A stretch of 63,178 bases of DNA, from assembly GCF_000763805.1 (NCBI RefSeq), contig NZ_JRKS01000011.1, forward strand, positions 1 to 63,178, read 5' to 3'. The position numbers and the translations under genes are program-made. Each line of letters begins with the position of its first letter. Within the stretch, counting starts at the first letter, position 1. A model generated the notes under the pieces. That model worked only from the letters and a program-made list of their open reading frames with translations. It did not search any database and had not been told where the DNA came from. This stretch comes from Paracoccus sphaerophysae. GTDB lineage: Bacteria; Pseudomonadota; Alphaproteobacteria; Rhodobacterales; Rhodobacteraceae. This document shows positions 18,116 through 29,500 of this stretch, piece after piece.

Positions 18116-18426
18116 GCGCTTTCGACCGCCAGTTTCAGCCCCAGCGCTGCGAACGAGGCCGCAAAGGCGCGGCGCAACCAGCGCGTCGCGGTGTCGGACG
18201 CCATCCGCCGCTGCCGCCCGGTGGCCGCGGGGGCGGCATAGCCGAGGAACGTCAACAGGGTGACAAGGGTAAAACCGAAGCCAAGCTCGATCAGCCTGCC
18301 AAGCCCAACCTCGGCCGCGGCCCGGAAGCCCGCGGTAAATCTCCCGCCCAGCGTCGAGCCATAGCCGACACCGATCCCTGGCGAGGTGCACACGATCAGC
18401 GCCGTCAGCAGGTAAGCCCAGATCAT
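18112..18426 (-). pseudogene. LysE-type exporter with an internal in-frame deletion
   Basis: The frame encodes 104 residues, half the family length of ~205. Residues 1-43 match a LysE N-terminus ([20 protein letters not shown]) and residues ~45-104 match a LysE C-terminus ([20 protein letters not shown]). The middle third, including the conserved N-P-K helix, is missing. No stop or frameshift is present, so it may still be translated: it overlaps both the GST stop and the rnhA start by four bases. I call it a probable remnant. Its place in a tight operon may have kept the frame open. Confidence 0.6.
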
Positions 18427-19028
18427 CCGTTCAACCCCTCGTGGCCCGGCAGCGCCGCAATTCGCTGCAGCCAGCGATTGATCGCCGGAAACAAGGCCAT
18501 GTCGAACCCGCCACGCGCACCGGCGCTGTGGGTGTAGCCGTAAAGGCAGATGTCGGCGAGGCTGGCCGCCTGGCCGGCCAGCCAGTCGGCGCGGGTCAGC
18601 CGCTGCTCCATCAGGGCCAGCGCCGCGTGGCCTCGCTCCAGCAGGTCCGCCATCCGCTCGGGCGTGGCGAGATGGGCGCGCTCGGGATAGCTCCGCAGCG
18701 CCGCCCGCACGGCGATCACCGGCTCGTGGCTGTATTGTTCCCAGAACATCCAGCCCAGCATCTGGGCGCGCGTGACAGCATCGGCGGGCCACAAGGCCGT
18801 GCCCTCGCCCAGGTAGCAGAGGATTGCATTCGATTCCGCGATGGCGCGGCCGTCGTCCAGTTCCAGCGTCGGCAGCTTGCCATAGGGCAGCACGCCCGCG
18901 TCCCTGGCGGCCTGCAGCGCCGGATCGCCGCTTTCCAGATCGACCGTCAGGCATGGGCGCCCCAGCAGCGCCAGCAACAGCCGAACCTTGTAGGAGTTGC
19001 CCGACGACGGCATCGAATACAGCTTCAT
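18423..19028 (-). CDS. Glutathione S-transferase family protein
   Basis: A 201-residue protein with a thioredoxin-like N-terminal domain ([23 protein letters not shown], Ser in place of Cys as active residue), the conserved cis-Pro and [22 protein letters not shown], and an all-helical C-terminal domain with [18 protein letters not shown]. The substrate is unknown. First of the group GST, LysE remnant, rnhA, TRIC. Confidence 0.88.
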   Translation of the reverse strand: MKLYSMPSSGNSYKVRLLLALLGRPCLTVDLESGDPALQAARDAGVLPYGKLPTLELDDGRAIAESNAILCYLGEGTALWPADAVTRAQMLGWMFWEQYSHEPVIAVRAALRSYPERAHLATPERMADLLERGHAALALMEQRLTRADWLAGQAASLADICLYGYTHSAGARGGFDMALFPAINRWLQRIAALPGHEGLNG

Positions 19029-19038
19029 CTTCTTTGTC

Positions 19039-19070
19039 CAAATATCCCGGGGTCCGGGGCAGCGCCCCGG
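19039..19070. repeat. Intergenic terminator-like repeat, copy 1
   Basis: caaatatcccggggt is followed by the hairpin ccggggc-agc-gccccgg (19054-19070). It lies between the ispH stop (19080) and the GST start (19028), on the 3' side of ispH. The same layout (CAAATA-CC, GGGG, GC hairpin) recurs at 22416-22465 (inverted) and 36386-36422, so this is a dispersed family placed at gene ends. Confidence 0.6.
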
Positions 19071-19079
19071 TCCGGCGCT

Positions 19080-20039
19080 TCAGCCCTGCGCGGCCTCGCG
19101 CAGGACCCGCGGCACCTTGAATTCCACCCGCTCCTGCGCAGTGTCGACGATCTCGACGGTCAGGTCATAGCGGTCGCGGAAGGCGGCGATAACCTCGTCG
19201 ACCAGCACCTGCGGGGCGCTGGCGCCGGCGGTCACCCCGACCGTGCGGACGCCTTGCAGCGCCCGCCAGTCGATATCCGCCGCCCGCATCACCAGCTGCG
19301 CATAATCGCACCCGGCCGCGCGGCCCACCTCGACCAGCCGGCGCGAGTTCGAGGAGTTCGGCGCCCCGATCACCAGCAGCGCCTCGATCCGCCCCGCGAT
19401 CGCCTTGACCGCGGCCTGGCGGTTGGTCGTCGCATAGCATATGTCGTCCTTGGCGGGGCCGACGATGGCCGGGAACCGCGCCTTCAGCGCCTCGACCACC
19501 TGCGCGGTGTCATCGACCGACAGCGTCGTCTGGGTGACCCAGGCGAGCCGGTCGGGGTCGCGCGGGGTGACCTCGGCCACGTCCTCGACCGTCTCGACCA
19601 GGATCACCTCGCCCTCGGGCAGCTGGCCCATCGTGCCCAGCACCTCGGGGTGGCCGGCATGGCCGATCATCACCATCTGCAGCCCGGCCTCATGGTGCCG
19701 CTCGGCCTCGACATGGACCTTGCTGACCAGGGGGCAGGTGGCGTCGACATAGATCATCTCGCGCCGCGCCGCCTCGGCCGGGACCGATTTCGGCACGCCA
19801 TGGGCGGAAAAGATCACCGGGCGGTCGTCGGGGACCTCGTCCAGTTCCTCGACGAAGACGGCGCCCTGGTCGCGCAGCCCGTCCACGACGAAGCGGTTGT
19901 GGACGATCTCGTGGCGGACATAGACCGGCGCGCCCCATTTCTGCAGCGCGAGTTCCACGATCTGCACGGCCCGGTCCACGCCGGCGCAGAACCCGCGCGG
20001 CGCGGCGAGATACAGGGTCAGGGGCGGCTTTTCCGTCAT
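19080..20039 (-). CDS. ispH: 4-hydroxy-3-methylbut-2-enyl diphosphate reductase
   Basis: Final step of the non-mevalonate isoprenoid pathway, making IPP and DMAPP. The 319-residue protein keeps the three iron-sulfur ligands Cys18 (APRGFCAGV), Cys102 ([11 protein letters not shown]) and Cys201 ([10 protein letters not shown]), and the SNSRRL motif near residue 230. ATG 20039 gives the normal N-terminus; the frame upstream is not conserved. It diverges from gmk over 142 bases in which I see no clear promoter. Confidence 0.96.
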   Translation of the reverse strand: MTEKPPLTLYLAAPRGFCAGVDRAVQIVELALQKWGAPVYVRHEIVHNRFVVDGLRDQGAVFVEELDEVPDDRPVIFSAHGVPKSVPAEAARREMIYVDATCPLVSKVHVEAERHHEAGLQMVMIGHAGHPEVLGTMGQLPEGEVILVETVEDVAEVTPRDPDRLAWVTQTTLSVDDTAQVVEALKARFPAIVGPAKDDICYATTNRQAAVKAIAGRIEALLVIGAPNSSNSRRLVEVGRAAGCDYAQLVMRAADIDWRALQGVRTVGVTAGASAPQVLVDEVIAAFRDRYDLTVEIVDTAQERVEFKVPRVLREAAQG

Positions 20040-20181
20040 GGGCGCAGGGTTATCGCGCCGGGGCGGGGCTGTCCATGCCGCCGCCCGCCCTGTGCCCAGG
20101 CCCCGCAACCTTGACGGCCCCCGTGCCGCTGCGGCATGACCCGGGCGACGCGGACCGGACGGCCGCAGGAACGGGGGACAG

Positions 20182-20817
20182 ATGCAGCAGAACCGCAGCG
20201 GATTGCTGGTCATCCTGTCCTCGCCCTCGGGGGCGGGCAAGTCGACCCTGGCCCGGCGGCTGATGGACTGGGACCCGGCGCTCAAGTTCTCGGTCTCGGC
20301 GACGACGCGGCCACCGCGCGAGGGCGAGGTCGACGGGCAGGATTACTTCTTCACCGATCCCGCCGGATTCCGCGCCATGGTCGATGCGGGCGAGATGCTG
20401 GAACATGCCGAGGTCTTCGGCAATTTCTACGGCACCCCGCGCGGCCCGGTCGAGCTGGCGATGGCCGAGGGGCGGGACACGATCTTTGACGTGGACTGGC
20501 AGGGCGGGCAGCAGATCCGGGCCTCGAGCCTCGCGCCGCACGTCGTCTCGATCTTCATCCTGCCGCCCAGCCTGACCGAGCTGGAGCGCCGCCTGCGGGC
20601 CCGCGACCAGGACAGCGACGCGGTGATCGCCGGCCGCATGCAGAAAAGCCGCGACGAGATCAGCCACTGGGCCGAATATGATTATGTGCTGGTCAATGAC
20701 GACCTGGACGCCACCGAAACCGCCCTGCGCGCGATCCTGACGGCCGAACGGCTGCGCCGCGACCGCAGGCCGTCGCTGGGTCCGTTCGTGCGGCGCCTGA
20801 TGGAGGAGAAGCCGTGA
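20182..20817 (+). CDS. gmk: Guanylate kinase
   Basis: Phosphorylates GMP to GDP with ATP. The 211-residue protein has the P-loop SPSGAGKST (about residues 14-22), [20 protein letters not shown] for GMP binding, and IFILPPS. The ribosome site is gggggac. It overlaps the next gene by four bases (GTGA), so the carbonic anhydrase-like gene is coupled to it. Confidence 0.96.
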   Translation: MQQNRSGLLVILSSPSGAGKSTLARRLMDWDPALKFSVSATTRPPREGEVDGQDYFFTDPAGFRAMVDAGEMLEHAEVFGNFYGTPRGPVELAMAEGRDTIFDVDWQGGQQIRASSLAPHVVSIFILPPSLTELERRLRARDQDSDAVIAGRMQKSRDEISHWAEYDYVLVNDDLDATETALRAILTAERLRRDRRPSLGPFVRRLMEEKP

Positions 20818-21335
20818 TCTGGGAACTGGATGGGATCGCCCCCGACATCGCCGCCGACGCCTGGGTGGCGCCGGACGCGCAGCTGATGGGCCGCGTCGTG
20901 CTGGAACCTCAGGCGAGCGTCTGGTGGGGCGCCGTCCTGCGCGGCGACAACGAGGAAATCCGCGTGGGCCCCGGGTCGAACGTGCAGGATGGCTGCGTCT
21001 TCCACACCGACCCCGGCTGTCCGCTGACCCTCGGGCGTGACGTCACCGTGGGCCACAAGGCGATCCTGCATGGCTGCACGGTCCATGACGGCGCCCTGAT
21101 CGGCATGGGCGCCGTGGTGCTGAACCGCGCCGTCATCGGCGCCGGCACCCTGATCGGCGCCGGCGCGCTGATCCCCGAGGGCAAGGAGATCCCGCCCGGC
21201 GCTCTGGTCATGGGCGCGCCGGGCAAGGTGGTGCGGATGCTGGACGAGGCCGCGCAAGCCGGGCTGCGTCAGTCCGCGGCGCGCTATCGCGCCAACGCGG
21301 CGCGGTTCCGCGCCGGGCTGAGCCGCGTCGACTAG
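20814..21335 (+). CDS. Gamma-class carbonic anhydrase family protein
   Basis: A 173-residue left-handed beta-helix protein with hexapeptide repeats. The three metal-binding histidines of the family can be placed at His64 (VFHTDPG), His81 and His86 ([10 protein letters not shown]). It starts with GTG overlapping the gmk stop. Family members (YrdA, PaaY, CaiE-like) are often acyltransferase-like with weak or unknown carbonic anhydrase activity, so the reaction is not certain. Confidence 0.85.
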   Translation: MIWELDGIAPDIAADAWVAPDAQLMGRVVLEPQASVWWGAVLRGDNEEIRVGPGSNVQDGCVFHTDPGCPLTLGRDVTVGHKAILHGCTVHDGALIGMGAVVLNRAVIGAGTLIGAGALIPEGKEIPPGALVMGAPGKVVRMLDEAAQAGLRQSAARYRANAARFRAGLSRVD

Positions 21336-21344
21336 GCACTCACG

Positions 21345-22400
21345 ATGGACAATGCAGCGTTGCAGCAGCTGTGCGAGGCGGTGCCTGTCCCGATGCTGGT
21401 CGTGGATGGCGACGCCCGCGTCGTCGTCGCCAACGCGGCCGCCACCGCCATGCTGGGCGAGGCGCTGACCGACCGGCCCTTCGTCACCGTGCTGCGGCAG
21501 GCGCTGGTCAATCGCGCGGTCGAACAGGCGCTGGCCGCCGCCGGCAACGGCCCGCCCGCGCGCCTGTCGGTGACGCTCAGCGCCAAGGGCCATGACCGCA
21601 ACTGCGTCGTTACCGTCACCCCCCTGACGCTGGCCCGCCGGCCGGGGGCAGCGGTGGTGATCGAGGACAGCTCGGGCGTCGAACATGCCGAGCAGATGCG
21701 GCGCGACTTCGTCGCCAATGTCAGCCACGAGCTGAAGACGCCGCTGACCGCGCTGATGGGCTTCATCGAGACCCTGCAGGGTCCGGCCCGCAGCGATGCC
21801 GCCGCGCGCGACCGTTTCCTGGGGATCATGGAGCGCGAGGCCGGGCGGATGAACCGCCTGATCGGCGACCTGCTGTCGCTGAGCCGTGTCGAGCAGGAGG
21901 AGCGCCGCCGGCCGCTGGACCGCGTCGATCTCGCGGCGCTGATCCGGTCGGTCTGCGCGACGCTCGCCCCGGCGGCTGCAGCGGCAGGGGTGTCGCTGGT
22001 CCGCATCGGCACCGCCGAGGCGGCCGAGATCGGTGGCGATGCCGACCAGATCCAGCAGGTGCTGCACAACCTGATCGAGAACGCGATCAAGTATGGCAGC
22101 AAGGCCGGACAGGGGGGCGAGGTCCGGGTGACGCTGGCCCATGTCCCGCACGAGCCGCTGCTGCGCGGTCCGGGCTGGTCGGTCGAGGTGGCAGATGACG
22201 GCGAGGGGATCGACGAGATCCACCTGCCGCGGCTGACCGAGCGCTTCTATCGCGTGGACAACCATCGCTCGCGCGAGAAGGGCGGGACCGGGCTGGGGTT
22301 GGCGATCGTCAAGCACATCGTCGCTCGCCACCGCGGCCGGCTGAAGATCGAAAGCACCGCCGGGCAGGGCAGCCGCTTCACCTTCATCCTGCCGGGCTAG
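21345..22400 (+). CDS. PhoR-like sensor histidine kinase without membrane segments
   Basis: A 351-residue kinase: a short PAS-like N-terminal domain (1-~110, PVPMLVVDGDARVVVANAAA), a dimerisation domain with His128 (FVANVSHELKTPLTAL), and an ATPase domain with N box (LIENAIKYG), ADDGEGI and the GGTGLGLAIVKHI G box. This order is that of alphaproteobacterial PhoR, but no transmembrane helix is present and neither phoB nor pst genes follow. It begins nine bases after the carbonic anhydrase gene. The signal and partner regulator are unknown. Confidence 0.82.
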   Translation: MDNAALQQLCEAVPVPMLVVDGDARVVVANAAATAMLGEALTDRPFVTVLRQALVNRAVEQALAAAGNGPPARLSVTLSAKGHDRNCVVTVTPLTLARRPGAAVVIEDSSGVEHAEQMRRDFVANVSHELKTPLTALMGFIETLQGPARSDAAARDRFLGIMEREAGRMNRLIGDLLSLSRVEQEERRRPLDRVDLAALIRSVCATLAPAAAAAGVSLVRIGTAEAAEIGGDADQIQQVLHNLIENAIKYGSKAGQGGEVRVTLAHVPHEPLLRGPGWSVEVADDGEGIDEIHLPRLTERFYRVDNHRSREKGGTGLGLAIVKHIVARHRGRLKIESTAGQGSRFTFILPG

Positions 22401-22415
22401 GGCCGCACCGGCAAA

Positions 22416-22465
22416 GGGGGCTTCGCGCCCCCTGAACGCAAGCGTTCACCCCCGCGGGGTATTTG
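22416..22465. repeat. Intergenic terminator-like repeat, copy 2 (inverted)
   Basis: Between the convergent phoR-like gene and purL: gggggc-ttcgc-gccccc (22416-22432), then a perfect inverted repeat tgaacgc-aa-gcgttca (22433-22448), then ccccgcggggtatttg. Read on the minus strand it matches the family at 19039-19070 and 36386-36422. The two hairpins would suit termination from either side. Confidence 0.6.
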
Positions 22466-22498
22466 CGACCGCCCGAAGGGGTGGGGCCGGCCCCCCCC

Positions 22499-24682
<2,184 letters not shown>

Positions 24683-24737
24683 GTCGCGCGCCCCTCGCTT
24701 GGTCCGTCCTTGCGCCGTCTTCTAGTGGCGGGCGCCG

Positions 24738-24811
24738 GGCGAGGGAAGGGCGGGCGGCAGGGGCCGGCCGGGGGCGGGCGAGGGAAGGGCGGGCGGCAGG
24801 GGCCGGCCGGC
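24738..24811. repeat. Two copies of a 35-bp direct repeat
   Basis: An identical 35-base sequence starting gggcgagggaaggg and ending ggccggccgg occurs at 24738-24772 and 24777-24811, a 39-base period. It sits between the stop of the secreted hypothetical gene (24818) and the purL start (24682), so it is inside the probable purL leader or promoter region. It is purine- and G-rich on the plus strand. Recent duplication is the simplest explanation. Confidence 0.9.
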
Positions 24812-24817
24812 GACGGC

Positions 24818-25306
24818 TCATTCGACGTTCAGCACCGCCGAGAAGTCGCGGCTGCCGCCCTTGCGGGCGTCGTTGCGGGTGCGGCCGATGATGACGCCAT
24901 GGGCGCCGGTCACGGTCACCGCCTCGGGCTGGTCGGGGACCAGCGGCATCGCGGTGGCGGCGGGCTTGGCGGCCGAGGACTGGCGCGGGGCGGCGCGGGT
25001 CTGCAGCACGCGCAGCGTCACCGACCCGTCCCGATCCAGCACCAGCGCGTCGCACGAGGCGAAGTCACGTTCGACCGGCTCGACCGCGATCAGGTCCAGC
25101 GACGACCCGTCGAGCGCGGCGCGCAGGGTCTGCCCCTTGCGGGCGCTCAGCGTATGGTCGCAGCTTTCCAGCCCGCTGAGCGCGCCCGTGACGACGGCGC
25201 CCCACTGCCCGGCGGGAAAGCGCACGGCACCGCCGCAATCGGCGGCCAGCGCGGGGACCGCCGCGAAGGCGAAAGCCAGAGCGGTCAGGGTAAGACGAAA
25301 GTTCAT
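24818..25306 (-). CDS. Exported hypothetical protein, lysozyme-inhibitor-like domain
   Basis: A 162-residue protein with a clear signal peptide (MNFRLTLTALAFAFAAVPALA, cleavage near Ala21). The mature part begins DCGGAVRFPAGQWGAVVTGAL and ALSGLESCDHTLSARKGQTL, a pattern like PliG-type lysozyme inhibitors and pre-peptidase domains (F-x-G-x5-V-x-G-x-L then A-x-K-G-Q-x-L). The tail has a Pro/Ala-rich linker and GAHGVIIGRTRN. Three cysteines remain after cleavage. The resemblance is by eye and the function is not established. ATG 25306 was picked because it gives the signal peptide. Confidence 0.65.
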   Translation of the reverse strand: MNFRLTLTALAFAFAAVPALAADCGGAVRFPAGQWGAVVTGALSGLESCDHTLSARKGQTLRAALDGSSLDLIAVEPVERDFASCDALVLDRDGSVTLRVLQTRAAPRQSSAAKPAATAMPLVPDQPEAVTVTGAHGVIIGRTRNDARKGGSRDFSAVLNVE

Positions 25307-25356
25307 GGGTCGCCTGACACGACTTCGTGTGTGGCTGGGGCCGATGGGGCGGAAGC

Positions 25357-25429
25357 AAAAAAAAAAAGCCGGGCTGACGCCCGGCAAGTCCAACAGGGAG
25401 GTGAAGAGATGGATGACCCATCGCTTCAC
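25357..25429 (-). ncRNA. Candidate ~73-nt small RNA with its own promoter and terminator
   Basis: Read on the minus strand from 25429: a 5' hairpin GTGAAG-c-GATGG-(5-nt loop)-CCATC-t-CTTCAC (25429 to 25401), a single-stranded stretch containing ACCTCCCTGTTGG, then an intrinsic terminator GCCGGGC-gtca-GCCCGGC (25385-25368) and eleven Ts (25367-25357). A promoter fits exactly: TTGTCA (25463-25458), 17 bases, TTAATT (25440-25435), which puts the start at about 25429, the first base of the hairpin. The CACCTCCC segment could bind ribosome sites. The shape is that of Hfq-dependent small RNAs. No homologue is asserted. Confidence 0.6.
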
Positions 25430-25434
25430 TGCCC

Positions 25435-25463
25435 AATTAAGGGTCGGGCCGCCCTATTGACAA
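25435..25463 (-). promoter_or_regulatory. Promoter of the candidate small RNA
   Basis: -35 TTGTCA (25463-25458), 17-base spacer, -10 TTAATT (25440-25435) on the minus strand, in an otherwise GC-rich genome. The predicted first transcribed base matches the start of a stable hairpin. Confidence 0.5.
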
Positions 25464-25526
25464 GCATGAGGTTGCTGCTGTTGCAGCATGACCGCTATGC
25501 TGTTGCTGCATGGCGACAGTTCCGCC

Positions 25527-25543
25527 CCCGCCCACCCGGCGGG
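25527..25543 (-). terminator. Hairpin just after the lysR gene
   Basis: On the minus strand, CCCGCC pairs with GGCGGG around a five-base loop three bases after the LysR stop codon region. No T-run follows. It probably ends or protects the lysR message, which makes it less likely that the strong terminator at 25357-25385 belongs to lysR. Confidence 0.35.
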
Positions 25544-25545
25544 CT

Positions 25546-26442
25546 TCACTCGCCTAGCGTGCGCCGCAGCTCCTGGATTTCCTCCAGGACGAAGTCGCGG
25601 AATGCTGCGACGCGGCGCGAGCTGCGCAGTTCTTCGGGGAAGGCGAGGAAGACCGGGACCTCGGTCGATTCGACCTCGGGCAGGACCCGGATGATGTTGT
25701 GAAAGTCGGCGGTCAGGTAATCCGGCAGCACCCCGATTCCCACATGGCTCAGCACCCCCTGCAGGACGCCGAAATAGTTGTTCACCATCAGCGTCGAGGT
25801 GATGCCCTGTCCCAGCAGCATCTGCGACAGGGCCGCCCCCGACCCGACCTGCGGCGTCTGCGGGTTCTGGCAGATCAGCCGGTGCCCGGTCAGATCGGCC
25901 AGCGCGCGCGGCGTGCCGGTGCGTTCGAGGTATTCCTGCGTCGCATACAGCCTCATGCGGATGTTCAGCAGGCGGCGCCGGATCAGGTCGGCCTGGCTGG
26001 GCTCCTTCATGCGGATCGCGAGGTCGGCCTCGCGCATCGGCAGGTCCAGCACGCGTTCTTCCAGCATCAGGTCGATCTTGAGATCGGGATAGCGCGCATA
26101 CAGCTTGGACAGGCGCGGGACCAGCCACAGCGTGCCGAAGCCCACAGTGGTCGTCACCTTCAGCTCGCCGAAGACATGCTCCTCGCTGTCGCGGATGCGG
26201 GCCGCGGTGGTGTCCAGCTTGCGGCTCATCGCCTTGGTGGCGTCGAACAGCATCTCGCCCTGTTCGGTCAGGATCAGGCCGCGGGCGTGGCGGTGGAACA
26301 GCGTCGTGCCCAGCGATTCTTCCAGCGCCCGCACCTGCCGGCTGACGGCGGATTGCGACAGGTGCAGGGTGTCGCCGGCATGGGTCAGGCTGCCGGCATC
26401 CGCAACAGCGTGGAAAATCCGCAACTTGTCCCAGTCCATCAT
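25546..26442 (-). CDS. LysR family transcriptional regulator
   Basis: A 298-residue regulator: winged helix-turn-helix at 1-60 (LRIFHAVADAGSLTHAGDTL and LSQSAVSRQVRALEESLG) and an effector-binding domain (LKVTTTVGFGTLWLVPRLS onwards). It is divergent from the large indolepyruvate oxidoreductase gene across 144 bases, the classic layout for a LysR protein that controls its neighbour. The effector is not known; an aryl pyruvate or aromatic amino acid would fit the neighbour. Two adjacent ATG codons (26442, 26439) are possible starts. Confidence 0.9.
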   Translation of the reverse strand: MMDWDKLRIFHAVADAGSLTHAGDTLHLSQSAVSRQVRALEESLGTTLFHRHARGLILTEQGEMLFDATKAMSRKLDTTAARIRDSEEHVFGELKVTTTVGFGTLWLVPRLSKLYARYPDLKIDLMLEERVLDLPMREADLAIRMKEPSQADLIRRRLLNIRMRLYATQEYLERTGTPRALADLTGHRLICQNPQTPQVGSGAALSQMLLGQGITSTLMVNNYFGVLQGVLSHVGIGVLPDYLTADFHNIIRVLPEVESTEVPVFLAFPEELRSSRRVAAFRDFVLEEIQELRRTLGE

Positions 26443-26523
26443 CGCGCTGTTCCCCCTGTCGTCCGCATTCCAGCCATGCGGTTAGCGCAACGCTTAGCCC
26501 GCCTCGCCCTGCCAACAAAGGAC

Positions 26524-26552
26524 TTTATCGGTCAGTTTTTCTGACCTATAAT
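26524..26552 (+). promoter_or_regulatory. ior promoter with an inverted repeat filling its spacer
   Basis: A perfect -10 TATAAT (26547-26552) is preceded by a weak -35 TTTATC (26524-26529). The 17 bases between them are exactly GGTCAG-TTTTT-CTGACC (26530-26546), a perfect inverted repeat. It contains a T-N11-A pattern (26532-26544) as in LysR sites, but its position between -35 and -10 would suit a repressor. Confidence 0.55.
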
Positions 26553-26586
26553 GCCCCAGCCGTTCGTAGCCGGGGGAGGAGCCACG

Positions 26587-29500
26587 ATGAGCGTCCAGGA
26601 TATCTCGCTGGCGGACCGTTTCGATACGTCCCGGCGGCACGTCCTTCTGAACGGCACCCAGGCGCTGGTGCGGCTGATGCTGATGCAGGCCGCGCGCGAC
26701 AAGGCGGCGGGGCTGAACACCGGCGGGCTGGTCTCCGGCTATCGCGGCAGCCCGCTGGGCGGCGTCGATCTGCAGATGATGAAGTCCAAGAAGCTGCTGG
26801 CGCCGGCCAACGTGCTGTTCCAGCCCGGGCTGAACGAGGACCTCGCCGCCACTGCCATCTGGGGCAGCCAGCAGGCCGAACTGCGCGGCGAGGGGAAATA
26901 CGACGGCGTCTTTGCGCTGTGGTACGGCAAGGGGCCGGGCGTGGACCGCTCGGGCGACGTGATGCGCCATGCCAACATGGCCGGCACTTCGCCGCATGGC
27001 GGCGTGGTCATGGCGATGGGCGACGACCACACCGGCGAAAGCTCGACCGTGCTGCACCAGTCCGACTGGGCGATGGTGGACGCCTATATCCCGGTGCTGT
27101 CGCCGGCCGGGGTGCAGGAAATCCTCGACTATGGGCTGTATGGCTGGGCGCTGAGCCGCTTTGCCGGCGTCTGGACCGGCCTCAAGACGATGAAGGACAC
27201 CGTCGAGGCGACCTCGGTCGTGGACGGCGATCCGTTCCGGCTGAACTTCGTGACGCCCCAGGATTTCGTCATGCCCGCGGGCGGGCTGAACATCCGCCTG
27301 GGCGACACGCCGGTCGCCCAGGAAGCGCGGATGATCGACTACAAGCGCTTTGCGGCCGAGGCGTTCTCGCGCGCGAACCGCATGGACCGGCGCGTCTGGG
27401 GCAAGCCGGGCGCCAAGATCGGCATCTGCGCGGCGGGCAAGAACTGGCTGGACGTGGTCCACGCGCTGCATCTGCTGGGCATCGACGAGGCCGAGGCGGA
27501 ACGGCTGGGCATCACCACCTACAAGATCGGCCAGACCTGGCCGCTGGACATGACCAGCTTCCACGAATGGGCCGAGGGGCTCAGCCTCATCATCGTGGTC
27601 GAGGAAAAGCGCAAGCTGATCGAGGTGCAGGTCAAGGAGGCGATCTTCGACGACCGCCGCGGCCGTCGTGTCTATGGCTGGCACAAAGGCGACAGCTGGG
27701 AAAACGGCCGCCAGGTCGAGCTGTTCCCGACCCGCTATGCGCTGGACCCGGTGACGATCGCCCAGAAGCTTGGCGAGATCCTGGCCGAGGAAGGCCGCGG
27801 CACCGACCGAATCGCCGCCGGCCTTGCCCGGCTGGCCGAGGTCCGCCGCGCCGACAATGCCCCCGAGATCGCCGTGCGGACGCCGTGGTTCTGTTCCGGC
27901 TGCCCGCACAACTCGTCGACCAAGGTGCCCGAGGGCAGCCGCGCCTATGCCGGGATCGGCTGTCACTACATGGTCCAGTGGATGGACCGGGAAACCACCG
28001 GCTTTACCCAGATGGGCGGCGAGGGCGCGAACTGGATCGGCGAGGCGCCGTTCTCGACCCGCCCGCATGTGTTCCAGAACCTCGGGGATGGGACCTACAA
28101 CCACTCCGGCTCGCTGGCGATCCGGGCGGCGAAGGCCGCGGGGACCAACATCACCTACAAGATCCTGTTCAACGACGCCGTCGCCATGACCGGCGGCCAG
28201 CCGAACGAGGGCGAGCTGACCGCCCCGCAGATCGTGGCCGAATTGCGCGCTCTGGGCGTGCCGGTGGTGGTCGTCCATGACGAAAAGGAGCAGGTGGACC
28301 GCAGCCTCTTCCCCGCGGGCATCCGGTTCGAGGAACGCGCCAGCCTGATGACGGTGCAGAAGGAGCTGGCGCAGGTGCCCGGCGTCACCGCCATCGTCTA
28401 TGTCCAGACCTGCGCCGCCGAAAAGCGCCGCCGCCGCAAGAAGGGCGCCTTCCCCGACCCCGACCGCCGGATCTGGATCAACCCCGAAGTCTGCGAGGGC
28501 TGCGGCGATTGCTCGGTGCAGTCGAACTGCGTCTCGGTGGTGCCGTTCGACACGAAACTGGGCCGCAAGCGGGCCATCGACCAGTCCTCTTGCAACAAGG
28601 ATTATTCCTGCGTCAAAGGCTTCTGCCCCAGCTTTGTCAGCGTCGAGGGCGGCAAGCTGCGCCGCCCGGCCGCCGAGGCGCTGGAGCTGCCGGCGCTGCC
28701 CGACCCGGTGCTGCCGGCGATCGAGGGCACCCATAACCTCGTCATCACCGGCGTGGGCGGCACCGGCGTCGTGACCATCGGCGCGGTGCTGGCGCAGGCC
28801 GCCCAGATCGACGGCAAGGGCGCGGGCATGATGGAAATGGCCGGTCTCGCCCAGAAGGGCGGGGCGGTCCATATCCACCTGCGGCTGGCGAACGCCCCCG
28901 AGGATATCAGCGCCATCCGCGTCGCCGTGGGCGAGGCCGACGCCGTGATCGGCGGCGACCTGGTGGTGACCGCCGGCGCCCGCACGCTGGGGCTGATGAC
29001 GCAAGGGCGCACGGGCGCGGTGGTGAACGACCACGAGATCATCACCGGCGAATTCACCCGCAACCGCGATTTCCACGTCCCCGGCGACCGGCTGAAGATG
29101 TCGCTGCAGGCGCGGCTGCAGGACCGGGTGGCGTTCATGGACAGCTCGAAGCTGGCCGAGCGCTACCTGGGCGATTCGATCTATTCCAACATGCTGGTGA
29201 CCGGCGCCGCGTGGCAGCAGGGGCTGATCCCGCTGACCGAGGCCGCGATCCTGCGCGCGATCGAGCTGAACGGCGCCAAGGCCGAGGAAAACAAGCGCGC
29301 CTTCCAGATCGGCCGCTGGGCGGTGCTGCACCTGGCCGTGGCGCAGCCGGTTGCCGCTCTGCCGCAGGCGGTGGACCCGGTCGCCTATCGCGCCGAGCGG
29401 CTGGTCGGCTATCAGGGCGAGCGGCTGAAGCGGCGGTTCCTCAAGCTCGTCGATCTCGCGCCCCCCGAATTGCGCGAAACGGTGGCCGACAGCTGGTATC

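Noticed and set aside
25457..25485. TTGACA on the plus strand as a promoter for a plus-strand small RNA
   Set aside because: No acceptable -10 follows at 16-18 bases and no terminator exists in that direction, whereas the minus strand has a complete set of signals.
25486..25515. GC-poor inverted repeat (agcat...atgct) between the small RNA and lysR
   Set aside because: Only five clean pairs; too weak to call as an operator or terminator.
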